Shown piece after piece: positions 53,225 to 61,758 of a DNA stretch of 64,000 bases. How positions within the stretch are numbered: the stretch's first letter is position 1; each line of letters begins with the position of its first letter. The position numbers and the translations under genes were made by a program. The notes below the pieces were generated by a model that was not told where the DNA came from, ran no database searches, and was given only the letters and a program-made list of their open reading frames with translations. This stretch comes from Citrobacter amalonaticus (GTDB lineage: Bacteria > Pseudomonadota > Gammaproteobacteria > Enterobacterales > Enterobacteriaceae), in NCBI RefSeq assembly GCF_001559075.2, contig NZ_CP014015.2:3348001-3412000 (forward strand). Direction: 5' to 3'.

Positions 53225-54400
53225 ATGACAAATCAACCAACGGAAATTGCCATTGTCGGCGGGGGAATGGTCGGTGGCGCGCTGGCGCTGGGGCTGGCAC
53301 AACACGGCTTCACGGTAACGGTGATTGAACACGCCGTGCCTGCGCCGTTTGTTGCGGACAGCCAGCCGGACGTGCGTATTTCGGCGATCAGCGCCGCCTC
53401 GGTTTCACTGCTGAAGGGACTTGGCGTCTGGGATGCCGTACAGGGGATGCGCAGTCATCCCTATCGTCGACTGGAAACCTGGGAGTGGGAAAACGCGCAT
53501 GTGGTGTTTGACGCCAGCGAACTGAAGCTGCCGCTGCTCGGGTATATGGTTGAAAACAACGTTCTGCAACAGGCGCTCTGGCAGGCGCTGGAAGCACATC
53601 CGAAAGTGACGCTGCGGGTTCCGGCTTCGCTGATTGCGCTGCATCGCCATAACGAACGTCATGAGCTGGAGCTGGCCGGTGGCGAACGAATCACCGCAAA
53701 ACTGGTGATTGGCGCGGATGGAGCAAATTCGCAGGTGCGGCAGATGGCCGGCATTGGCATTCACGCCTGGCAGTATGCGCAATCCTGCATGCTGATTACC
53801 GTACAGTGCGAGAATGATCCCGGAGACAGCACCTGGCAACAGTTTACGCCGGATGGCCCGCGCGCGTTTCTGCCGCTGTTCGATAACTGGGCATCGCTGG
53901 TGTGGTATGACGCTCCGGCGCGGATCCGTCAGTTGCAGGGGCTCAGTATGTCGCAGCTTCAGACGGAGATCGCGAAGCATTTCCCGGCGCGTCTGGGACA
54001 GGTGATGCCCGTCGCGGCAGGCGCGTTTCCGCTGACGCGCCGCCATGCCCTGCAATATGTGCAGCCGGGACTGGCGCTGGTTGGCGATGCGGCGCACACC
54101 ATTCATCCGCTGGCCGGGCAGGGGGTAAACCTGGGTTATCGCGATGTGGATGCGCTCATCGATGTGCTGGTGAATGCCCGCAGCTATGGCGAGTCCTGGG
54201 CGAGTCAGCCGGTTCTGAAACGCTACCAGACCCGGCGCATGGCGGATAATTTCATCATGCAAAGCGGGATGGATCTGTTCTACGCCGGATTCAGTAATGA
54301 CCTGCAGCCGCTGAGGATTATTCGTAACCTTGGGCTAATGGCGGCAGAACGCGCTGGCGTGTTAAAACGTCAGGCGCTGAAATACGCATTAGGGTTGTAG
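53225..54400 (+). CDS. ubiF: 3-demethoxyubiquinol 3-hydroxylase UbiF
   Basis: 391 residues. FAD monooxygenase of ubiquinone synthesis. The dinucleotide fold VGGGMVGGALA near the N-terminus, the DG motif VIGADGANSQVR, and the second FAD motif ALVGDAAHTIHPLAGQG are intact. ATG at 53225 with AGGA upstream; the TTG two codons earlier is unlikely. A REP follows, then the tRNA terminator. Confidence 0.96.
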   Translation: MTNQPTEIAIVGGGMVGGALALGLAQHGFTVTVIEHAVPAPFVADSQPDVRISAISAASVSLLKGLGVWDAVQGMRSHPYRRLETWEWENAHVVFDASELKLPLLGYMVENNVLQQALWQALEAHPKVTLRVPASLIALHRHNERHELELAGGERITAKLVIGADGANSQVRQMAGIGIHAWQYAQSCMLITVQCENDPGDSTWQQFTPDGPRAFLPLFDNWASLVWYDAPARIRQLQGLSMSQLQTEIAKHFPARLGQVMPVAAGAFPLTRRHALQYVQPGLALVGDAAHTIHPLAGQGVNLGYRDVDALIDVLVNARSYGESWASQPVLKRYQTRRMADNFIMQSGMDLFYAGFSNDLQPLRIIRNLGLMAAERAGVLKRQALKYALGL

Positions 54401-54411
54401 TGCTAATGAAT

Positions 54412-54437
54412 GCCTGATGGCGCGATGCTTATCAGGC
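54412..54437. repeat. REP element after ubiF
   Basis: GCCTGAT and ATCAGGC around a 12-base centre, 12 bases past the ubiF stop. Confidence 0.75.
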
Positions 54438-54462
54438 TTACTCGCCAGTCGGGTAAATAACA

Positions 54463-54492
54463 GAAAGCAAAAAGCTCGCCGAAGCGAGCTTT
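54463..54492 (-). terminator. Terminator of the tRNA operon
   Basis: AAAGCTCGC-CGAA-GCGAGCTTT with TTTTTGCTTT following on the minus strand, just past the last tRNA-Gln. Confidence 0.88.
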
Positions 54493-54499
54493 TCTAATG

Positions 54500-54574
54500 T
54501 GGCTGGGGTACGAGGATTCGAACCTCGGAATGCCGGAATCAGAATCCGGTGCCTTACCGCTTGGCGATACCCCA
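54500..54574 (-). tRNA. glnX: tRNA-Gln (anticodon CTG)
   Basis: 75 bases including an encoded CCA; anticodon CTG in the loop of CCGGATTCTGATTCCGG. Last gene of the seven-tRNA operon, identical in sequence to the copy at 54658-54732. Confidence 0.96.
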
Positions 54575-54593
54575 ATGGTATGTCGGTTATCTC

Positions 54594-54621
54594 GTGCCGG
54601 ACTCAGCCCGGAGATACCCCA
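54594..54621 (-). pseudogene. tRNA-Gln fragment in the spacer
   Basis: GTGCCGGACTCAGCCC followed by GGAGATACCCCA resembles the 5' half of the neighbouring tRNA-Gln (GTGCCTTACCGCTTGG then CGATACCCCA), with the terminal GATACCCCA exact. It looks like the remains of an extra gene left by recombination between tRNA copies. Chance cannot be ruled out. Confidence 0.4.
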
Positions 54622-54657
54622 ACAGGGTGCATTCACATCGTGAACGTCTTTCAAATT

Positions 54658-54732
54658 TGGCTGGGGTACGAGGATTCGAACCTCGGAATGCCGGAATCAG
54701 AATCCGGTGCCTTACCGCTTGGCGATACCCCA
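54658..54732 (-). tRNA. glnV: tRNA-Gln (anticodon CTG)
   Basis: 75 bases with CCA, anticodon CTG; identical to the copy at 54500-54574. This is the gene mutated in classical amber suppressor strains of E. coli. Confidence 0.96.
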
Positions 54733-54778
54733 ACAAATTGTTTTGAACCCGTTTAAAGAAGCTAACGTGTTCTGAATA

Positions 54779-54855
54779 TGGTGGCTACGACGGGATTCGA
54801 ACCTGTGACCCCATCATTATGAGTGATGTGCTCTAACCAACTGAGCTACGTAGCC
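54779..54855 (-). tRNA. metU: tRNA-Met elongator (anticodon CAT)
   Basis: 77 bases with CCA; anticodon CAT in the loop of ATCACTCATAATGAT. Identical to the copy at 55177-55253. Confidence 0.96.
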
Positions 54856-54874
54856 AGATACGGTATTTCTTCGA

Positions 54875-54949
54875 TGGCTGGGGTACCTGGATTCGAACCA
54901 GGGAATGCCGGTATCAAAAACCGGTGCCTTACCGCTTGGCGATACCCCA
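54875..54949 (-). tRNA. glnW: tRNA-Gln (anticodon TTG)
   Basis: 75 bases with CCA; anticodon TTG in CCGGTTTTTGATACCGG. Identical to the copy at 54986-55060. Confidence 0.96.
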
Positions 54950-54985
54950 ATGACCGTCGCGGTAATCCGCAAACTCGAAGAAATA

Positions 54986-55060
54986 TGGCTGGGGTACCTG
55001 GATTCGAACCAGGGAATGCCGGTATCAAAAACCGGTGCCTTACCGCTTGGCGATACCCCA
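54986..55060 (-). tRNA. glnU: tRNA-Gln (anticodon TTG)
   Basis: 75 bases with CCA, anticodon TTG, same sequence as the adjacent copy. Confidence 0.96.
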
Positions 55061-55083
55061 TCCGTGCAACGCTTTTATGGGAA

Positions 55084-55168
55084 TGGTGCGGGAGGCGAGA
55101 CTTGAACTCGCACACCTTGCGGCGCCAGAACCTAAATCTGGTGCGTCTACCAATTTCGCCACTCCCGC
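55084..55168 (-). tRNA. leuW: tRNA-Leu (anticodon TAG)
   Basis: 85 bases with CCA and a long variable arm (GGCGCCGCAAGGTGT), typical of class II tRNA-Leu; anticodon TAG. Confidence 0.96.
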
Positions 55169-55176
55169 AAAAAAGA

Positions 55177-55253
55177 TGGTGGCTACGACGGGATTCGAAC
55201 CTGTGACCCCATCATTATGAGTGATGTGCTCTAACCAACTGAGCTACGTAGCC
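55177..55253 (-). tRNA. metT: tRNA-Met elongator (anticodon CAT)
   Basis: 77 bases with CCA, anticodon CAT. First gene of the operon metT-leuW-glnU-glnW-metU-glnV-glnX, just after the promoter. Confidence 0.96.
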
Positions 55254-55284
55254 ATCTTTTTTCGCGCTTACCTTATCGGCGTTG

Positions 55285-55321
55285 CGGGGCGCATTATGCG
55301 TATTGAGCCTTGAAGCGTCAA
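55285..55321 (-). promoter_or_regulatory. Promoter of the seven-tRNA operon
   Basis: On the minus strand TTGACG, 17 bases, CATAAT, then a GC-rich discriminator GCGCCCCGC. This is the pattern of strong, stringently controlled stable-RNA promoters. Confidence 0.85.
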
Positions 55322-55438
55322 CCCCTTTTTCATCGAAAACGCCCGGAATGTGACTGTTTGGTTAGGTTGCGAACAGCGTGGCGCAATATTCGGCAATTAT
55401 TGGTTATTAATCGCTTTCTGAACCGTTTTTCCGGATCA

Positions 55439-55466
55439 AAAAAGGGCCCCGAAAGGCCCTTTTTCA
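55439..55466 (-). terminator. Terminator of asnB
   Basis: AAAGGGCC, a short loop, GGCCCTTT with T tracts on both sides, 11 bases past the asnB stop. Confidence 0.88.
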
Positions 55467-55476
55467 TCAGTGTGGC

Positions 55477-57141
55477 TTATTGATAAGCGGACTGGTGAAC
55501 ACCCACTGCGCGACCGGATGGATCGTTCATGGTTTTGAACGCTTCGTCCCATTCGATCGCCTTAGCAGAAGAGCAGGCGACGGACGGGCCACCCGGCACA
55601 CATTCTGCGGCGCTTGGCACCGGGAACAGCTCTTCGAAGATCTCGCGGTACAGATACGCTTCTTTTGAAGACGGCGTGTTGTACGGGAAGCGGAAGCGGG
55701 CGGTTTCCAGTTGCTGATCGGAAACTTGCTGAGCGGCCACCTCTTTCAGGGTATCGATCCAGCTGTAACCCACACCGTCGGAGAACTGCTCTTTCTGACG
55801 CCATGCGACGCTTGCCGGCAGATAGGATTCGAAACATTCGCGGAGGATATGTTTTTCCATCTTGCCGTTGCCGCACATTTTATCTTCCGGGTTGATGCGC
55901 ATCGCCACATCGAGGAATTTTTTATCCAGGAACGGGACGCGTGCTTCCACACCCCAGGCCGACATCGCCTTGTTGGCGCGGGCGCAGTCAAACATGTGCA
56001 GCGCCTGTAGCTTGCGAACGGTCTCTTCGTGCAGTTCTTTGGCGTCTGGCGCCTTATGGAAATAGAGGTAGCCGCCGAACACTTCATCCGACCCTTCGCC
56101 AGACAGCACCATTTTGATGCCCATCGCCTTGATCTTACGCGACATTAAGTACATCGGCGTGGAGGCGCGAATGGTGGTAACGTCGTAGGTTTCGATGTGA
56201 TAAATCACGTCGCGGATCGCGTCCAGCCCTTCCTGTACGGTAAAGTGAATTTCATGGTGTACAGTCCCCAGATGGTTCGCCACTTCCTGCGCGGCTTTCA
56301 GATCCGGAGAACCTTCCAGACCGACGGCGAAGGAGTGGAGTTGCGGCCACCAGGCTTCAGAACGTTCGTCATCTTCGACACGACGGGCGGCGAATTTTTT
56401 GGTGATCGCCGAGATGACGGAAGAGTCCAGGCCGCCAGAGAGCAGTACGCCGTAAGGCACATCTGACATCAGGTGGCTTTTGACGGAATCTTCCAGCGCC
56501 TGACGCAGTTCGTTTTTGTCGGTAACGTTATCTTTTACCGCGTCAAAATCGAACCAGTCACGCTGATAGTACTGACGGATTTCACCGTCTTTGCTCCACA
56601 GATAGCTTCCCGCCGGGAACTCTTTAATGGTGCGGCAAACTGGCACCAGCGCTTTCATTTCTGACGCCACATACAGGTTGCCGAATTCGTCGTAGCCCAT
56701 ATACAGCGGGATAATGCCGATGTGGTCGCGGCCAATCAAATATGCATCCTGCTCGCTGTCATACAGCGCGAAGGCAAACATCCCTTGCAGGTCGTCGAGA
56801 AACTCCACGCCTTTTTCCTGATACAGCGCGAGGATCACTTCGCAGTCAGAACCGGTCTGGAACGCGTAGCGATCGCCATATTCTGCACGCAGCGCCTGGT
56901 GGTTGTAGATTTCACCGTTGACGGCCAGCACGTGGGTTTTCTTTTCGTTATACAGCGGCTGCGCACCGGCGTTGACGTCGACAATCGACAGACGTTCATG
57001 GGCCAGAATAGCCTTATCGCAGGCATAAATACCGGACCAGTCCGGGCCGCGATGGCGCATCAGGCGTGACAGCTCAAGCGCTTTTTTACGCAGTTCACCT
57101 GCATCTGACTTAATATCGAATACGCCGAAAATTGAACACAT
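55477..57141 (-). CDS. asnB: Asparagine synthetase B, glutamine-dependent
   Basis: 554 residues. The N-terminal Ntn amidotransferase uses C2 (MCSIFGVFD) to release ammonia from glutamine; the C-terminal synthetase has the PP-loop SGGLDSS at 235-241. Makes asparagine from aspartate with ATP. The start fits because the cysteine must follow the removed methionine; longer in-frame starts to 57222 would bury it. It lies between the tRNA operon and nagD, as in E. coli. Confidence 0.97.
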   Translation of the reverse strand: MCSIFGVFDIKSDAGELRKKALELSRLMRHRGPDWSGIYACDKAILAHERLSIVDVNAGAQPLYNEKKTHVLAVNGEIYNHQALRAEYGDRYAFQTGSDCEVILALYQEKGVEFLDDLQGMFAFALYDSEQDAYLIGRDHIGIIPLYMGYDEFGNLYVASEMKALVPVCRTIKEFPAGSYLWSKDGEIRQYYQRDWFDFDAVKDNVTDKNELRQALEDSVKSHLMSDVPYGVLLSGGLDSSVISAITKKFAARRVEDDERSEAWWPQLHSFAVGLEGSPDLKAAQEVANHLGTVHHEIHFTVQEGLDAIRDVIYHIETYDVTTIRASTPMYLMSRKIKAMGIKMVLSGEGSDEVFGGYLYFHKAPDAKELHEETVRKLQALHMFDCARANKAMSAWGVEARVPFLDKKFLDVAMRINPEDKMCGNGKMEKHILRECFESYLPASVAWRQKEQFSDGVGYSWIDTLKEVAAQQVSDQQLETARFRFPYNTPSSKEAYLYREIFEELFPVPSAAECVPGGPSVACSSAKAIEWDEAFKTMNDPSGRAVGVHQSAYQ

Positions 57142-57360
57142 AACCTTCTCCGTTAACCTGTTGCGTAATGCTTTTTGTGTTTGCTTGGTAAAGAAAATGC
57201 CGCAAAGAAACAAGAGGCGCAAGGGGTTTGCGGTCAGAAAAAGAAAAAACGCAATGTTGATTGTCGATTAGTGAAAAAAGATTACGCATTGAGCATATTT
57301 ATTGATGAATTATCAATTTTTTGCCGTTTTTGTTGAATGGTGTTATTTTTTCAGGCAGCA

Positions 57361-57390
57361 AAAATGAAAAACCACGTCCTGGGACGTGGT
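57361..57390 (-). terminator. Terminator of the nagBACD operon
   Basis: ACCACGTCC-TG-GGACGTGGT, a 9-base-pair stem, followed on the minus strand by TTTTCATTTT, six bases past the nagD stop. Confidence 0.85.
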
Positions 57391-57395
57391 CTGGG

Positions 57396-58148
57396 TTAAA
57401 TAACGTCGATTTCGGCGACGGAGGGATAAATCCAGCTTGGGCGGAACGGCATACTGTCGATGTCATCCAGCGTGGAAACGCCGGAGAGTACCAGAATGGT
57501 TTCGAGCCCCGCCTGGAAGCCGGCGAGAATATCGGTGCGCAGGTTATCGCCGACGATCACCGTCTCTTCCGAGTGCGCCTGCATTTTGTTTAATGCCGCA
57601 CGGATAATCCACGGACTCGGTTTGCCGACGTAGAACGGTTTACGACCAGAGATTTTTTCGATACCAGCACAGAGCGCGCCACAGGCCGGATAAAACCCGC
57701 GGCCGTGGGTATCCGGGTTGGTAGCGATAAAGCGTGCGCCGTTTGCCACAAAGTAAGCCGCTTTGTGCATCATGTCCCAGTTGTAGGAACGGGTCTCGCC
57801 AACGATAACGAAATCCGGGTTTACATCGGTAATGGTGAAACCGGCTTTATACAATTCGTGGATCAGTGCGCCTTCGCCGACAACATATGCCTTTTTCCCT
57901 TCCTGACGACGCAGGAAATCGGCGGTTGCCATTGCCGAGGTATAAAACACGCTGTCCGGCACATTGACGCCAGCCGTCGCGAAACGGTTCGCCAGATCCT
58001 GGCCGGTCTGCGACGGGTAATTGGTCAACAGCACCAGCGGCAGGCCTTTTTCCATTACGCCAGTCAAAAATTCCGCCGCACCCGGTACGGCGACGTTGTC
58101 GTGCATCAGCACGCCGTCGATATCACAAATGACATTCTTAATGGTCAT
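57396..58148 (-). CDS. nagD: HAD-type nucleotide phosphatase NagD
   Basis: 250 residues of the HAD superfamily. Catalytic D9 and D11 in CDIDGVLMHDN, the lysine in VGKPS, and the acidic VGDNLRTDI. Best activity in vitro is on nucleotide monophosphates such as UMP. Last gene of the nagBACD operon. Confidence 0.95.
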   Translation of the reverse strand: MTIKNVICDIDGVLMHDNVAVPGAAEFLTGVMEKGLPLVLLTNYPSQTGQDLANRFATAGVNVPDSVFYTSAMATADFLRRQEGKKAYVVGEGALIHELYKAGFTITDVNPDFVIVGETRSYNWDMMHKAAYFVANGARFIATNPDTHGRGFYPACGALCAGIEKISGRKPFYVGKPSPWIIRAALNKMQAHSEETVIVGDNLRTDILAGFQAGLETILVLSGVSTLDDIDSMPFRPSWIYPSVAEIDVI

Positions 58149-58194
58149 GAACTACCCAGGAGATGTGTTAATAATCCGATACTATAAGAGCGCA

Positions 58195-59415
58195 TCAGTT
58201 TTCCAGCAAATGCTGGAGCAAAATACCGTTGAGCATAGCGCGTTTTACCAGCGCAAACGCACCGATGGCCGAGCGGTGATCCAGCGTGGAACGCACCACC
58301 GGTAAATTCGTGCGAAACGCCTTCAGCGCCTGCGTATTAATGCAGCTTTCAATGGCGGGTAACAGCACTTTATCGGCTTCGGTGATCTCACCGGCAATCA
58401 CGACTTTTTGCGGATTAAACAGGTTGATGGCGATCGCAATGGTTTTGCCCAGATGACGCCCGACATGCTCGATCACCTCAGAAGCCAGGCTGTCGCCCTT
58501 ATTTGCTGCCTTGCAGATGGTTTTGATTGTGCAGTCTTCCAGCGGAACGCGGCTCTGGTAGCCTTGCTTGAGTAGATTGAGGACGCGATGTTCAATCGCC
58601 GCGTTCGCGGCAATGGTTTCCAGACAGCCAAAGTTGCCGCAGTGGCAGCGCTCGCCGAGTGGTTCAACCTGGATGTGGCCAATCTCGCCAACGTTGCCGT
58701 TACGACCAATAAAAATTCGCCCGTTAGAGATAATTCCGGCGCCCGTTCCGCGGTGGACGCGCACCAGAATGGAGTCTTCGCAATCCTGGCTTGCACCAAA
58801 GTAGTGCTCTGCCAGCGCCAGACTGCGGATATCGTGGCCAACAAAACAGGTGACGAGGAACCGTTTTTCCAGCGCCTCAACCAGTCCCCAGTTCTCCACC
58901 TGAATATGCGGCATATAGTGGATCTTGCCGCTTTCCGGATCGACAAGCCCCGGCAGGATCACGGAAATGGCGATGAGCTCGCGGATTTTGCGCTGATTGC
59001 TGTCAATAAAAGCGGTAATAGCGTTGAGCAGCGCGTGTTCCAGCGTTTCCTGCGTGCGTTCGGGCAGAGGATAGTGTTCTTCCGCCAGCACTTTGCTGCT
59101 CAGGTCAAACAGGGTGATGGTTGCGTCGTGGCGGCCAAGACGCACGCCAATGGCGTGAAAACTGCGGGTTTCGGTGACGATAGAGATAGCGCGGCGGCCT
59201 CCGGTGGAGGCCTGCTGATCAACTTCTTTGATCAGTCCGCGTTCAATCAGTTGACGCGTAATTTTGGTTACGCTGGCGGGGGCAAGCTGGCTTTGCTCGG
59301 CAATCTGGATCCGCGAGATTGGCCCATGCTGGTCAATCAGGCGGTAAACGGCCGCGCTGTTAAGCTGTTTTACGAGATCAACATTACCTATTTGAGCTTG
59401 TCCGCCTGGTGTCAT
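58195..59415 (-). CDS. nagC: N-acetylglucosamine repressor NagC (ROK family)
   Basis: 406 residues. An N-terminal winged helix (ISRIQIAEQSQLAPASVTKITRQL) binds operators, and a ROK domain (VHRGTGAGIISNG and the zinc motif CHCGNFGCLE) binds GlcNAc-6-phosphate. It represses nag genes and activates glmUS in E. coli. It starts 9 bases from the nagA stop. Confidence 0.97.
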   Translation of the reverse strand: MTPGGQAQIGNVDLVKQLNSAAVYRLIDQHGPISRIQIAEQSQLAPASVTKITRQLIERGLIKEVDQQASTGGRRAISIVTETRSFHAIGVRLGRHDATITLFDLSSKVLAEEHYPLPERTQETLEHALLNAITAFIDSNQRKIRELIAISVILPGLVDPESGKIHYMPHIQVENWGLVEALEKRFLVTCFVGHDIRSLALAEHYFGASQDCEDSILVRVHRGTGAGIISNGRIFIGRNGNVGEIGHIQVEPLGERCHCGNFGCLETIAANAAIEHRVLNLLKQGYQSRVPLEDCTIKTICKAANKGDSLASEVIEHVGRHLGKTIAIAINLFNPQKVVIAGEITEADKVLLPAIESCINTQALKAFRTNLPVVRSTLDHRSAIGAFALVKRAMLNGILLQHLLEN

Positions 59416-59423
59416 ACTTTCTC

Positions 59424-60572
59424 TTACTCAGTAACGACCTCGTTACCATTAACGATGGTCTTGATGATTTTAAAGTCGTGTGTGAAAGCGGTGAGGTTCG
59501 CCACTTTACCCGCCGCGATGCTGCCGAGGTGTTTCTCAACACCAATGGCGCGCGCAGGGTAGAGGGTCGCCATGCGCAGCACTTCGTCGAGTGCAATGCC
59601 GCAATGTTCAACCAGGTTACGCACGCCTTCAATCATGGTTAATGATGAACCGCTCAGCGTCCCGTTCTCATCTACACAAAGTCCATTGCGGTAGTATATT
59701 GTTTTACCAGCAAAAATGAACTGTTCAATATTTGCCCCTGCGGGCGCGGTCGCATCCGTCACCAGGCACAGTTTGTCGCCTTTCAGCCGTTTAGCGTTGC
59801 GGATGTTGGCATAATCGACGTGCAGGCCGTCGGCAATCACGCCGCAATAGATATCAGCTTCATCCAGAATCGCACCTGCCAGGCCCGGTTCGCGTCCGGT
59901 GATATAAGGCATCGCGTTGAACAAATGTGTGGCAAAGGTGATACCTGCGCGGAATCCGGCTTTCGCTTCTTTCAGCGTGGCGTTTGAGTGACCGGCAGAA
60001 ACCACAATCCCGGCGTTCGCCAGCTTGCTGATCACTTCTGTAGGGACCATTTCCGGCGCCAGCGTTACTTTGGTGATTACGTCGGCATTATCGCACAGGA
60101 AATCGACCAGCGCAGCGTCAGGCTGACGGACAAAGCTCGGATTGTGCGTCCCTTTTTTCACCAGGTTCAGCCATGGGCCTTCCAGGTGCAGACCCAGCGC
60201 CTGATTCGGATGTTTCGCCAGGTATTCACGCATCACGCGAATGCCTTGCTTCATGAGATCGTCACTGGTGGTAATCAGCGTCGGCAGGTAGTTGGTGCAG
60301 CCCGATTTCTCGTTGGCCTTCTGCATGATCTCCAGCGTTTCAACGGTGACGGCTTCCGCCGTGTCGTTAAACTGCACGCCGCCGCAGCCGTTGAGCTGGA
60401 CATCGATAAAGCCGGGGGAAAGAATGGCCCCGTTCACTGAACGTTGTTCGATCTCTGGCGGCAGTTCTGCCACAGGACAAACGCGGTCAATCAGGCCATT
60501 GGCGACAACAATCGCATGGTCATCAAGAATTTCGTGACCGGTGAAGATCCGGCCCTGGGTTAAAGCATACAT
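59424..60572 (-). CDS. nagA: N-acetylglucosamine-6-phosphate deacetylase NagA
   Basis: 382 residues, amidohydrolase TIM barrel. Active-site residues E131 (HLEGPW), H195 (SAGHSNAT), H216 (THLFNAM), H251 (DGLHVD) and D273 (VTDATAPAG) are all present. Makes GlcN-6-phosphate for NagB. The start MYALTQGRI fits the family and has CGGGG upstream; earlier codons to 60611 do not. Confidence 0.97.
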   Translation of the reverse strand: MYALTQGRIFTGHEILDDHAIVVANGLIDRVCPVAELPPEIEQRSVNGAILSPGFIDVQLNGCGGVQFNDTAEAVTVETLEIMQKANEKSGCTNYLPTLITTSDDLMKQGIRVMREYLAKHPNQALGLHLEGPWLNLVKKGTHNPSFVRQPDAALVDFLCDNADVITKVTLAPEMVPTEVISKLANAGIVVSAGHSNATLKEAKAGFRAGITFATHLFNAMPYITGREPGLAGAILDEADIYCGVIADGLHVDYANIRNAKRLKGDKLCLVTDATAPAGANIEQFIFAGKTIYYRNGLCVDENGTLSGSSLTMIEGVRNLVEHCGIALDEVLRMATLYPARAIGVEKHLGSIAAGKVANLTAFTHDFKIIKTIVNGNEVVTE

Positions 60573-60631
60573 TCCGACCCCCGATTTCAAAAAATATGCC
60601 GCCCTGAACATAAAACAGGGCGGAGACTACA

Positions 60632-61432
60632 TTACAGACCTTTGATATTTTCGGCTTCTAACTCGTTGAAATATTTCAGTGTCTTAACTTTCAGTTCCAT
60701 TGTGGACGGCTCATCGCACACCACAACCGCTTTCGGATGCAGTTGCAGACAGCTGATGGTCCACATGTGGTTCACATTGCCTTCTACCGCAGCCTGCAGT
60801 GCCTGCGCTTTCTGCGAACCCAGCACCAGAATCATCACTTCTTCAGCGTCCAGCAGGGTACCCACGCCAACGGTCAGCGCGTACTTCGGTACCTGATCCA
60901 CGTCGCCGTCAAAGAAACGGGAGTTTGCCACACGGGTGTCATGCGTCAGGGTTTTGATACGGGTACGAGAAGCCAGCGACGAAGCCGGTTCATTAAAGGC
61001 GATATGACCATCATTACCGACACCACCCATGAACAGGTGGATTTTACCGTAGGAACGGATCTTTTCTTCATACTGACGGCATTCGGCGTCGATGTCCGGC
61101 GCGTTGCCGTTGAGCAGGTTGATGTTTTCTGCTGGAATATCAACATGGTCAAAGAAATTGCGATGCATAAAGCTGTAGTAGCTTTCCGGATGCTCTTTTG
61201 GCAAGCCGACATATTCGTCCATATTGAACGTCACGACGTGTTTGAAGCTAACCTGGCCCGCTTTGTGCATTTCGACTAAGGCTTTATACGCTGTCAGCGG
61301 CGTGCCGCCTGTCGGCAGACCCAGCACAAACGGACGATCGGCTGTCGGTTTGAACGCATTAATGCGATTAACGATATGGCGTGCAGCCCATTTGCCGACC
61401 TGTTCAGCGGAAGTCAGGGGAATCAGTCTCAT
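60632..61432 (-). CDS. nagB: Glucosamine-6-phosphate deaminase NagB
   Basis: 266 residues, hexameric isomerase fold. D72 (MDEYVG), D141 and H143 (GNDGH), and E148 (FNEPA) are the catalytic set. Converts GlcN-6-P to fructose-6-P and ammonia. First gene of the nagBACD operon, divergent from nagE. Confidence 0.97.
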   Translation of the reverse strand: MRLIPLTSAEQVGKWAARHIVNRINAFKPTADRPFVLGLPTGGTPLTAYKALVEMHKAGQVSFKHVVTFNMDEYVGLPKEHPESYYSFMHRNFFDHVDIPAENINLLNGNAPDIDAECRQYEEKIRSYGKIHLFMGGVGNDGHIAFNEPASSLASRTRIKTLTHDTRVANSRFFDGDVDQVPKYALTVGVGTLLDAEEVMILVLGSQKAQALQAAVEGNVNHMWTISCLQLHPKAVVVCDEPSTMELKVKTLKYFNELEAENIKGL

Positions 61433-61758
61433 TCTTCACCTCAGAAAGTAAATGTAAGCCGTTGACGGATTGTGCATAGGTGCATGGTAAAGCGTAACCT
61501 GGCATGCATCAGTTGGATCAATCTGTCTTGATTTTTTGAATGATAAAATAAGTTTTCCCACATAGCCAGTAAAAGGGAGTGAATATAACGATATTTGGTG
61601 ACTAAACTCACAAAAAACACGCTTTTAATTTGCGGTACGAATTAAATTTTTACACACTCACAATGCCAGTAAAGCAACAACTGAATTTCAATAAGTTAGT
61701 GACAAAATAAAAACACAGCTTAAAGCGAGCCTTAACGGGGTCTCAAAGGGGGAAGAAA
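61433..61758. promoter_or_regulatory. nagB-nagE divergent control region
   Basis: 326 bases with two NagC-type operators, ATTTT-N9-AAAAT at 61531-61549 near nagB and TTTAATT-N9-AATTAAA at 61624-61646 near nagE, and between them a CRP site GGTGA-N6-TCACA at 61597-61612 (nine of ten positions). NagC looping between the two operators with CRP in the middle is established in E. coli. Confidence 0.7.

Noticed and set aside
54499..55220. Short proteins with repeated GFEP and CLTAWRYP motifs
   Set aside because: These are translations of the tRNA-Gln and tRNA-Met genes on the wrong strand, a common false annotation.
54500..55253. Repeats at regular spacing suggesting a CRISPR array
   Set aside because: The repeats are tRNA genes of 75 to 85 bases; spacers are uneven and no cas gene is present.
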